Assembly (NCBI GenBank): GCA_955652845.1
Contig: CATPBY010000486.1
Location: 1 to 8,158 of the forward strand
Source: an uncultured Terriglobales bacterium
Lineage (GTDB): Bacteria > Acidobacteriota > Terriglobia > Terriglobales > Acidobacteriaceae
Direction: 5' to 3'
Length of the DNA stretch: 8,158 nucleotides
Position 1 is the first letter of the stretch. Each line of letters starts with the position of its first letter. The notes under the pieces are model-generated. The model searched no databases and was not told the DNA's origin. It saw nothing but the letters and a program-made list of their open reading frames with translations. Below are positions 1 through 5,807 of the stretch, piece by piece. A program made the position numbers and the translations under genes.

Positions 1-18
1 AAAGCGGATTTTGAATAG
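1..18 (+). CDS. 3' end of an upstream gene, possibly hscA (partial)
   Basis: The first five codons in frame 1 read Lys-Ala-Asp-Phe-Glu and end in TAG. A gene from the left of the window therefore probably stops here, 33 bp before the ferredoxin start. In Isc operons the gene just before fdx is normally hscA, the Hsp70-type chaperone that helps move the cluster off IscU, so hscA is the likeliest identity. That rests on gene order only; five residues cannot identify a protein, and the open frame could be chance. Confidence 0.35.
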   Translation, partial: KADFE

Positions 19-51
19 CGGAAGGGTACATCGGCGTCGATAGGAGCAGGA

Positions 52-465
52 ATGGCTGAGGAAAAGATGCAAAACACGGGCACAGCTACCGCGGACGCGC
101 CCGGGGAAAACACGGTGCAGGTCACCTTCCTGCCCGAGGGCAAGACCGTGGAATTTGATCACGGCAAGTTGCCCTACAAGGATCACGGCAAAGAAGAATC
201 GCTGCTGGATATCGCGCTGAATTACGGGGTCCGCCTCGACCATGCCTGCGGCGGCAACTGTGCCTGCACAACCTGTCACGTCTGGGTCAAAGAAGGCGCT
301 GAAAATCTTTCAGAAATGGACGACGACGAGGCTGACCGGCTGGACATGGCCGCCGATTTACAGCTAAACTCCCGTCTCGGCTGTCAGGCGGTGATTACCA
401 AGCCTGGCAAGGTGGTAGTCGAGATTCCCGCCTGGAACCGGAACTACGTGTCGGAAGAACATTAA
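52..465 (+). CDS. fdx: Isc-type [2Fe-2S] ferredoxin
   Basis: This 137-residue protein is an adrenodoxin/Isc-type [2Fe-2S] ferredoxin, a cytosolic electron carrier thought to supply electrons during iron-sulfur cluster assembly on IscU. Cys66, Cys72, Cys75 and Cys111 give C-x5-C-x2-C-x35-C, the ligand spacing of E. coli Fdx. The non-ligand Cys70 also sits where Fdx has an extra cysteine. The acidic segment 85-95 (NLSEMDDDEAD) is the usual partner-binding helix, and the C-terminal PAWNRNYVSE matches Isc ferredoxins. About 20 N-terminal residues precede the fold and look disordered. AGGAG at 42-46, five bases before the ATG, supports this start; Met6 is a weaker alternative. IscX follows 54 bp downstream, which identifies this as the tail of an isc operon. 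Confidence 0.95.
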   Translation: MAEEKMQNTGTATADAPGENTVQVTFLPEGKTVEFDHGKLPYKDHGKEESLLDIALNYGVRLDHACGGNCACTTCHVWVKEGAENLSEMDDDEADRLDMAADLQLNSRLGCQAVITKPGKVVVEIPAWNRNYVSEEH

Positions 466-508
466 AGGCAGTCGTTGGCCGGCAGCCGAAGACCAACGAA
501 AGTTTCGC

Positions 509-514
509 AAGGAG
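509..514 (+). promoter_or_regulatory. Ribosome binding site that fixes the iscX start
   Basis: AAGGAG ends five bases before the ATG at 520. It supports that start over the in-frame TTG at 475, which would add 15 residues with no counterpart in IscX proteins and has no comparable site. Confidence 0.7.
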
Positions 515-519
515 CGTGC

Positions 520-741
520 ATGCCAAAGGAATTGACTTGGGAGGATGCGGACGATATCGGAATTTTGCTTTCCGAGAAGCATCCTGAAACCGATCCCCTG
601 GGAGTCCGTTTCACCGAGCTGCATCGTTATGTGACGGAACTTCCGGAATTCAAGGACGATCCCAAAAAATCCACCGAGGGCAAGCTGGAAGCCATCCAGA
701 TGGCATGGCACGCCGAGTTCCTCGACAGAACCCAGGGATAA
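520..741 (+). CDS. iscX: IscX (YfhJ) iron-sulfur assembly protein
   Basis: This is a 73-residue acidic protein of the IscX/YfhJ family; the E. coli protein has 66 residues. IscX binds iron and the cysteine desulfurase IscS and tunes cluster assembly, either as an iron donor or as a regulator. Recognisable family features in order are LTWEDADDIG near the start, the segment through DPLGVRFTELH (about residues 25-35), an acidic EFKDDP stretch, and EGKLEAIQMAWHAEF near the end. A frame open from TTG 475 exists, but the ATG at 520 with its AAGGAG gives the family-like N-terminus. It is the last gene of the isc cluster. The next gene, galT, is convergent with its stop 52 bp away; no clear hairpin plus T-run terminator lies between. 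Confidence 0.93.
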   Translation: MPKELTWEDADDIGILLSEKHPETDPLGVRFTELHRYVTELPEFKDDPKKSTEGKLEAIQMAWHAEFLDRTQG

Positions 742-793
742 GACACCACTTCAAGGTACTCGCCGCGCCCTTTTCTTCCTAATGCAGCGATCC

Positions 794-1834
794 CTAACCC
801 AGGGCTGCGGGTATTGCCTCTTCTACACTGGCCTCGCGCAGAAACCTGGCGGCTTCTTCCGGCGGCGTTGGATTGATGTAGAAACCCGTTCCCCACTCAA
901 AGCCGGCTGTCTTGGTCAGCTTGGGCATGAATTCGATGTGCCAGTGATAATGGTCGTTATTCGGGTCTTGCACCGGCGAGGTATGGACTACTAGGTTGTA
1001 AGGTGGATTGTCGAGAACCCGATCAGCTTTGGTGAGCAGCGTTTTCACCGCTCTGGCCAGATTTTCAAACATGTGCGAGGAGGAATTTTCAAACGCCGAC
1101 TCATGCTGTTTGGGAAGAATCCAGGTTTCGAAGGGAAAGCGCGGGGCGTAAGGAGCCAGGGTAAGAAAGTCGGAGTTCTCCGCCACTACCCGGGTGCCCG
1201 ATTCCGTCTCCTGCCTGATGATGTCGCAAAAAACGCAGCGCTCCTTGTAGATGTAATACTGCTTAGCACCCTCGATCTCTTCCGTTACGTAGATGGGAAG
1301 AATGGGGAGCGCGATGAGTTGCGAGTGAGCATGTTCGAGCGAAGCTCCAGCAGCTTCGCCGTGATTCTTAAAAATCAGGATATATTTGAAGCGCCGGTCC
1401 TTCTTAAGGTCGAGAATGCGGTCGCGGAAAGTCCACAAAACATCTTCAATGCGCTTGGGAGGCAGCGTCGCCAGGCTGGCATTATGGTCAGGGGTTTCAA
1501 TGATGACTTCGTGCGCGCCGATTCCATTCATCCGGTCAAACATTCCCTCGGCCTGGCGATTCAGGTTTCCTTCAATACCGAGCGCGGGAAATTTATTGGG
1601 GACTACGCGCACCGTCCATCCAGGAGAATCTCTTTGGAGCGGAGGTCCGCCGTTCGGGTTGGGGCGATAGGCCTGAATCTCGGGAGGAGTTTTCGATTCA
1701 TTGCCGTAACAGAAGGGACAAAAACCGCCTTTAATTTTGACCGCTTCGCGAGCGAAATCAGTGGGACGTTTCGCACGATCGGTCGAAATGATTACCCATC
1801 GCCCGACAATCGGGTCTTTTCTAAGCTCAGGCAA
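794..1834 (-). CDS. galT: Galactose-1-phosphate uridylyltransferase (GalT family)
   Basis: This 346-residue HIT-superfamily nucleotidyltransferase most likely swaps UMP between UDP-glucose and galactose-1-phosphate in the Leloir pathway, in the cytosol. The N-terminal DPIVGRWVIIS is typical of GalT. C39 and C42 (CPFC), H117 (TPDH) and H168 match the GalT zinc ligands. H168-A-H170-S-Q172 is the active site, with H170 the expected uridylylated nucleophile and Q172 matching the catalytic glutamine. A second Cys pair (C200, C203) and the cluster H284, H295, H297, H299 resemble the second metal region. The C-terminal FEWGTGFYINPTPPEEAA is shared with plant-type relatives, including ADP-glucose phosphorylase, so the exact substrate is uncertain. 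The start is TTG: an in-frame TAA lies two codons upstream and a good ribosome site precedes it. It follows yraN by 38 bp, probably in one transcript. Confidence 0.92.
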   Translation of the reverse strand: MPELRKDPIVGRWVIISTDRAKRPTDFAREAVKIKGGFCPFCYGNESKTPPEIQAYRPNPNGGPPLQRDSPGWTVRVVPNKFPALGIEGNLNRQAEGMFDRMNGIGAHEVIIETPDHNASLATLPPKRIEDVLWTFRDRILDLKKDRRFKYILIFKNHGEAAGASLEHAHSQLIALPILPIYVTEEIEGAKQYYIYKERCVFCDIIRQETESGTRVVAENSDFLTLAPYAPRFPFETWILPKQHESAFENSSSHMFENLARAVKTLLTKADRVLDNPPYNLVVHTSPVQDPNNDHYHWHIEFMPKLTKTAGFEWGTGFYINPTPPEEAARFLREASVEEAIPAALG

Positions 1835-1842
1835 GCATTAAA

Positions 1843-1849
1843 TCCTTTC
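1843..1849 (-). promoter_or_regulatory. Ribosome binding site for the TTG start of galT
   Basis: On the minus strand GAAAGGA lies eight bases before the TTG at 1834. With the in-frame TAA at 1838-1840, this makes TTG the first usable start. The nearby ATG at 1836-1838 is in another frame and stops after three codons. Confidence 0.65.
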
Positions 1850-1872
1850 ACCAGGAAGATAACGAAATTATT

Positions 1873-2319
1873 TTACGCCAATGGGAGAACGTTCCGGAAC
1901 AACTCGAACTGTGGCGGGCTGGAATATTGTTTATAGTACACGCTCAACACATCGAAGCGCCACTGGCACGAAGGCGGTAGATGCCTGAGATATTCGCGTG
2001 CCACAAAGACAAGTTGGTTACGCTTGCGGCGGTCAACCGCCGCTTCTGCTGGTTTTACGTCTCGCGTGGTGCGAGTCTTGACCTCGATAAAACACAGGAC
2101 CTCACCATCCCATCCGATCAAGTCAATCTCCCCTTTACGGCGCGGTGAACGGAAGTTCCGGGCCACCATTACATAGCCGAGCCTCCTCAAATAGAAGTAA
2201 GCGTCCTCTTCGCCCCGGCGGCCGGTCTGCTGGTGAGAAGGGCTGGTGTCAGCCGGAAGGGTATTGCGCGCTATCCAATCGAGCGCGCGGATGGTGACAT
2301 GAGTAAGACGCCCGGACAT
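1873..2319 (-). CDS. yraN: YraN/UPF0102 family nuclease-like protein
   Basis: The 148-residue product belongs to the YraN/UPF0102 family (COG0792), small proteins with a restriction-endonuclease-like fold of uncertain function. The family core is clear: GRRGEEDAYFYLRRLGY (33-49), VARNFR (52-57), GEIDLIGWDG (63-72) and the FIEVKTR strand (78-84). E37, D66, E79 and K81 form a PD-(D/E)xK-type site. V95-D-R-R-K and RFDVL (121-125) follow as in relatives. The frame stays open to a GTG at 2388 (171 residues), but that codon lies inside a CRP-like palindrome and the extra residues look unlike the family, so the ATG at 2319 is preferred even though it lacks a clear ribosome site. galT begins 38 bp downstream. 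Nothing here shows what DNA, if any, it cuts. Confidence 0.88.
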   Translation of the reverse strand: MSGRLTHVTIRALDWIARNTLPADTSPSHQQTGRRGEEDAYFYLRRLGYVMVARNFRSPRRKGEIDLIGWDGEVLCFIEVKTRTTRDVKPAEAAVDRRKRNQLVFVAREYLRHLPPSCQWRFDVLSVYYKQYSSPPQFELFRNVLPLA

Positions 2320-2345
2320 AAAGGAATGCGCCGTAGATGCTCTCA

Positions 2346-2351
2346 ATTCTA
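2346..2351 (-). promoter_or_regulatory. Possible -10 box of a yraN-galT promoter
   Basis: TAGAAT on the minus strand matches the TATAAT consensus at five of six positions. It would place transcription start near 2339, about 20 bases before the yraN ATG. No good -35 box lies 16-18 bases upstream. That is what a class II activator-dependent promoter would look like, because the CRP-like palindrome is centred near -42.5. It is inferred from pattern only. Confidence 0.35.
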
Positions 2352-2373
2352 GATGGCAGGGCGTGATACTGGA

Positions 2374-2389
2374 TGTGACACACGTCACA
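2374..2389 (-). promoter_or_regulatory. CRP/FNR-family-like operator (TGTGA-N6-TCACA)
   Basis: TGTGACACACGTCACA is a perfect inverted repeat with six-base arms (TGTGAC/GTCACA) around four bases, and it fits the E. coli CRP consensus TGTGA-N6-TCACA exactly. It lies in the 119-bp gap between phoU and yraN, upstream of the preferred yraN start. Its distance from the candidate -10 box resembles the class II activator position. The most likely reader is a cAMP-CRP-like or related regulator acting on yraN-galT. No such regulator is encoded in the window. Confidence 0.55.
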
Positions 2390-2438
2390 ACAGAGGGATC
2401 ACCAGGAATAGAGTGATAACTTGACGGAGTGGACTTGG

Positions 2439-3164
2439 TTAATGCTTATCGTCGCGGCTGCGAAGCCAATCCAAAAACATTTGTTCCACCGGCTTGTCAT
2501 AAGCCATTAAAACGTGCCGCACAGTATGGCCGCTGACAAAGTGGCACACTTCCTCGGCAAGATTTTTGGCGTGATCCCCGGCTCGTTCCAGCGACTGGGT
2601 CATGAAAATGACCTGCAGACTGGATTGCCGCTGCGCATTTTCCGGGTTCTCGATGTGACGAAGAAAGAGCAGATTGCGCAGGCGGTCCATCTCAGCGTCC
2701 GCACGGATAACATCAACAGCTTTCTTGACATCGCGGGTGGAAAAGGCTGTACCCGCATCGCCTAACATTTTTTCCAGCACCGAAGCCATATGCGTCAGGT
2801 CGCGGGTATCCTGGGGATCGAGACGCGGACCCGCTGCTTGCGCGCTGCTCCCAAAGCTGAGAAGAAGATCTCCGATGCGTTCGAGACTGATCATGAATTT
2901 CATGCAGGCCAGCAATTCGCGAGCCTCAGTTTCGCTGACCTGGTTGATGGCTAAAGTCACGCCCGCATCAATTTCCATATCCATTTCATCGAGCTGCTTC
3001 TCGCGCTCCCCCAGGGTGTGAAGCAGGGGCGAAGATCCGGTAGCAATGCCTTCGGCAGCGGTGGCAGCAGCTTCCTGAGCCACGCGGCAGGCTTCGATGG
3101 TTCGCTGTCGTAGGCGCGCGTAGGACGGCTCCGGTTGCGGGCTCTTGACGCTGGCCGTGCTCAT
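2439..3164 (-). CDS. phoU: PhoU-family phosphate regulatory protein
   Basis: This 241-residue, mostly helical protein has the two-repeat PhoU architecture. In other bacteria PhoU links the Pst phosphate transporter to the PhoR kinase and keeps PhoR silent when phosphate is ample. The two metal-binding helices are visible as LERIGDLLLS (E95, D99) in the first repeat and LERAGDHAKNLAEEV (E193, D197) in the second. The helix EKQLDEMDMEID (55-66) is also typical. The first 14 residues are probably a loose tail. GGAGGG eight bases before the ATG supports this start. It lies 173 bp after phoR on the same strand, fitting a Pho module, but no pstSCAB genes are in the window. The 173-bp AT-rich leader may carry its own promoter. 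Confidence 0.93.
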   Translation of the reverse strand: MSTASVKSPQPEPSYARLRQRTIEACRVAQEAAATAAEGIATGSSPLLHTLGEREKQLDEMDMEIDAGVTLAINQVSETEARELLACMKFMISLERIGDLLLSFGSSAQAAGPRLDPQDTRDLTHMASVLEKMLGDAGTAFSTRDVKKAVDVIRADAEMDRLRNLLFLRHIENPENAQRQSSLQVIFMTQSLERAGDHAKNLAEEVCHFVSGHTVRHVLMAYDKPVEQMFLDWLRSRDDKH

Positions 3165-3337
3165 GCGAGTATCCCTCCGTAGACTGATCGTCGGCCGCGC
3201 CCGCTAGGCGTTGGCTCTCATTTTCTGCGTTCAATCGGTCGAGTGCTCATTTGGACAGTAAACCAATAAATGAGGATAGGTTGATTTTTTACGAAATTGG
3301 TTAAAGTGCCATGAATTTTTGCGACTTGAAGCGCGAA
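3165..3337 (-). other. AT-rich gap between phoR and phoU
   Basis: This 173-bp stretch is clearly richer in A and T than its surroundings around 3240-3320. It holds a 7-bp inverted repeat, AACCAAT (3261-3267) with ATTGGTT (3296-3302), separated by 28 bases. It probably contains a phoU promoter or leader, but I could not pick out convincing -35/-10 hexamers, a tandem Pho box or a hairpin plus T-run terminator. Confidence 0.35.
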
Positions 3338-5071
3338 TCAGGCCGGTTGTTCGGTTGTTGACGCCAAAGGCAGGGTGAACAGAAAGGTCGAACCGTGATT
3401 CAATTCGCTCTCGGCACGGATGGTCCCGGAGTGCGCAAGCACAATGTGTTTCGCAATAGCCAGCCCCAGGCCGGTTCCACCGGACTCGCGGGAGCGGGCT
3501 TTATCCACGCGATAGAAGCGCTCGAACAGGCGAGGCAGATGTTCGAACGGGATGCCGGGTCCGAAGTCGCGGACGTAGAACTCAATCCCCCGGGGCGATG
3601 GCTGCGCGCCCAGCACAATGCGTCTCCCCGAAGCGGCGTATTTAAGAGAATTATCCACCAGATTGGAGAAGACCTGATGAATGGCCTCGGCATCCGCGCT
3701 GACCGTGGCTGCGCCCGCACTATCTTCCACCGTGAGCTCAATATTTTGCGTCCGGGCCACCTCGCGAAAGCTTTGCACTGCTTCCTGCAGCAGTTCCCCG
3801 GGCATGACCGGCTGCATGGCAAAACGCTGCTCGCCTGATTCCACGCGCGCCAGAGTGAGCAAATCCTCGGTCAGGCGAGACATTCGCGTGGCATTCTTCC
3901 GGATAATCTCGAGAAAGTCGCGAGAGTGGTTGTTTTCGGATGCGCCGTCGAGCAAAGTTTCGGTGTACCCCTGGATAGAGGTAAGCGGCGTTCGCAATTC
4001 ATGGGACACGTTGGCGATGAAGTCGCGCCGCGTCTTTTCCACTCGTTCAGTTTCAGTAAGATCGCGCAGAACGGCCACGGCGCCCCCGCCGGGCATTGGA
4101 GCGGCAGTCACATCGAAGGTGCGACCGGGGAGAATAGAAGCTGCGCGGGCGGTGTACACCTTGCGCGATTCGCTGGCTCCGCGCACTGCCTGCAAGAAGT
4201 CGGGATCGCGCACCGTTTCAACCACCGGCGCGTTTAACCGGGTACGTTGTGGAACCAGCTTGTTCATTGGCTGGTTGGCCCATAGCACCAGGTCGTCAGC
4301 GCCGACGGCAATGACAGCATCCTGCATACTGTTCAGCATGGTTTCGAGTTGACGCCGGCTGGTGTCGAGCGCGGCAAAATTCTGTTCCAGTTGCCCGGCC
4401 GTCCTGTCGAGCGCTGCAGCCATCCGGCCAATTTCATCGGCTGAACTGTCCGAGATTCGTGCCGTCAGTTCTCCTGCAGCAATCCGGCTGGCAAAGTCGA
4501 CGACGCGTCGTAGGCGCCGCACCGTTATTTGCGCCACAATGGCTGCCATAGCCAGCGACACTGCGAGGCCCGCCAGGGTTCCCCACATCAGACTGCGCCG
4601 TAGAGTTGCAGTCGCGACCTCGACATCGGAAAGGGGATAAGTCAGACGGACCGCACCTCCGGCCACCGGAGCGGCCACGCACTGAAAAGTCGCCGCAATG
4701 CGTGTGCTTTTTCGAGTACGGCTCGCCACCTCTCCTTTGAGGGCCGCTGCGAACTCAGGCTCATGGATTTGGTTTTCCATGGACCCGGCATCGACCTCGG
4801 AGTCAGCCAGGACTTTGCCTCGAGCATCAATGACCGTGGCCCGCGTTCCGGAGGCGTGACTTTCCTGAGATACCACATCGGCCAAAGCGTACGAATGATC
4901 GGTATTTATGCGATTGGCGACCATCGCCGTCTTTTGCCGAAGATTACGATCGATCTCCTGGCGGAGGGAATCTTCCCAGGCCGGGCGAATTAAGAGATCG
5001 AGAGTAATTGTGGTCGCTGCAATCCCCAACACAAATACAGCCAGCAGCCTGAAGAAGATCCGCTGCCTCAC
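3338..5071 (-). CDS. phoR: PhoR-like membrane sensor histidine kinase
   Basis: This 577-residue inner-membrane kinase should phosphorylate the adjacent PhoB-like regulator. In order it has transmembrane helix 1 (about 8-28), an outside loop of about 130 residues (29-158), transmembrane helix 2 (about 160-182), HAMP (183-235), a PAS domain (about 240-338), and HisKA with H357 in FIANVSHELRTPLTSIQGY. The ATPase domain follows, with N-box N470, N474 and K477, G1 DFGPGIP (502-508) and G2 GGTGLGLAIAKHI (531-543). The HAMP-PAS-HisKA order matches PhoR of Bacillus and many soil bacteria; E. coli PhoR has a much smaller outside part. The GTG start overlaps the phoB stop (GTGA), with GAGG seven bases upstream, so translation is probably coupled. 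The outside loop may sense a ligand, which the sequence does not reveal. A cell-envelope kinase of another specificity is possible, but the nearby phoU favours PhoR. Confidence 0.9.
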   Translation of the reverse strand: MRQRIFFRLLAVFVLGIAATTITLDLLIRPAWEDSLRQEIDRNLRQKTAMVANRINTDHSYALADVVSQESHASGTRATVIDARGKVLADSEVDAGSMENQIHEPEFAAALKGEVASRTRKSTRIAATFQCVAAPVAGGAVRLTYPLSDVEVATATLRRSLMWGTLAGLAVSLAMAAIVAQITVRRLRRVVDFASRIAAGELTARISDSSADEIGRMAAALDRTAGQLEQNFAALDTSRRQLETMLNSMQDAVIAVGADDLVLWANQPMNKLVPQRTRLNAPVVETVRDPDFLQAVRGASESRKVYTARAASILPGRTFDVTAAPMPGGGAVAVLRDLTETERVEKTRRDFIANVSHELRTPLTSIQGYTETLLDGASENNHSRDFLEIIRKNATRMSRLTEDLLTLARVESGEQRFAMQPVMPGELLQEAVQSFREVARTQNIELTVEDSAGAATVSADAEAIHQVFSNLVDNSLKYAASGRRIVLGAQPSPRGIEFYVRDFGPGIPFEHLPRLFERFYRVDKARSRESGGTGLGLAIAKHIVLAHSGTIRAESELNHGSTFLFTLPLASTTEQPA

Positions 5072-5760
5072 TTCGGAGCCTCGAAGCGGTACCCCGCCCC
5101 CCGCACCGTCTTCAGATAGCGGGGATTTTCCGGATCCGGTTCGATTTTTTCGCGGATGCGACGCACGTATACGTCCACCGATCGTGGAGTCACATAAGCG
5201 GTATCGCGCCAGACAGAATCGAGGAGTTGGTCGCGGGTGAAAACGCGGCCCAGGTGGCGGGCGAAATAATCGAGCAAACGGAACTCAGTAGCGGTGGTGG
5301 TCACGGTATTGCCACGCACAATCAGTGTCATCGCGCCCGGGTCAATCTCGATCTCCCCAACCTTCAGCGGAGCCTGCAACATCGGCCGCTCGAAACGGCG
5401 TAGCACCGCCTTCACTCGGGCTACCAACTCACGCGGGCTGAAAGGTTTGGGTATGTAATCGTCAGCGCCCAGCTCCAGCCCCAGAATACGATCCGCTTCG
5501 CCGCTTTTGGCGGTAAGAAAGATCACGGGAGTCGGCGCCAGCGACGGTATCTGCCGTATCTGGCGGCAGAGTTCCAGACCGTCCTTTCCGGGCACCATGA
5601 TGTCGAGAATGAATAACGCCGGCCGTTGTCGTTCCGATTCGCTGATCACGGTCGCCCCGGTGGGAAACACTTTGAGCACGAATCCGGCCGCTTCCAGATG
5701 ATGGCGCACCAGGCGGGAGATATCCGGATCGTCCTCGACCACAAAAATGCTCGGCTTCAT
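5068..5760 (-). CDS. phoB: PhoB-like OmpR-family response regulator
   Basis: This 230-residue DNA-binding regulator is the partner of the downstream kinase. The receiver domain (1-122) has the acidic pair D10/D11, phosphoacceptor D53 in FILDIMVPGKDG, T83 in FLTAK and K105 in IPKPFSPREL. The winged-helix DNA-binding domain (about 132-228) has TATEFRLLDYF, the recognition segment RSVDVYVRRIREKIE, and the closing LKTVRGAGYRF. Length and motifs fit PhoB/PhoP. The start is set at MKPSIFVVEDD. An in-frame ATG at 5793 would add 11 residues (MLCHGARYNVC) that the family lacks. Neither start has a clear ribosome site, and a TACAAT box ends six bases before the chosen ATG, so a leaderless transcript is possible. 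The stop overlaps the phoR start. Confidence 0.92.
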   Translation of the reverse strand: MKPSIFVVEDDPDISRLVRHHLEAAGFVLKVFPTGATVISESERQRPALFILDIMVPGKDGLELCRQIRQIPSLAPTPVIFLTAKSGEADRILGLELGADDYIPKPFSPRELVARVKAVLRRFERPMLQAPLKVGEIEIDPGAMTLIVRGNTVTTTATEFRLLDYFARHLGRVFTRDQLLDSVWRDTAYVTPRSVDVYVRRIREKIEPDPENPRYLKTVRGAGYRFEAPK

Positions 5761-5766
5761 GCAGAC

Positions 5767-5772
5767 ATTGTA
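5767..5772 (-). promoter_or_regulatory. Possible -10 box of a leaderless phoB promoter
   Basis: TACAAT on the minus strand matches TATAAT at five of six positions. With standard spacing the first transcribed base would be the A of the phoB ATG at 5760. No good -35 box is seen 17 bases upstream, so activation or readthrough from hyuA remains possible. Confidence 0.35.
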
Positions 5773-5807
5773 GCGGGCCCCGTGGCAGAGCATCTAGGTT
5801 TTGGAGT

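Noticed and set aside
475..519. Longer IscX from the TTG at 475
   Set aside because: AAGGAG points to the ATG at 520, which gives the standard IscX N-terminus.
735..796. AGGGAT/ATCCCT inverted repeat between the iscX and galT stops as a two-way terminator
   Set aside because: The stem is only six bases with a loop of about 50 and no T-run, so it does not look like a terminator.
1073..1936. A 287-residue open frame on the plus strand opposite galT and yraN
   Set aside because: It lies antisense to a clearly recognised GalT, has no known motifs, and reflects codon bias of the real gene on the other strand.
2320..2388. N-terminal extension of YraN from GTG 2388
   Set aside because: The added 23 residues do not resemble the family, the start codon lies inside the CRP-like palindrome, and no ribosome site precedes it.
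3681..4352. A 223-residue open frame on the plus strand opposite the sensor kinase
   Set aside because: The serine/arginine-rich composition is typical of antisense frames, and the kinase on the minus strand has all expected domains.
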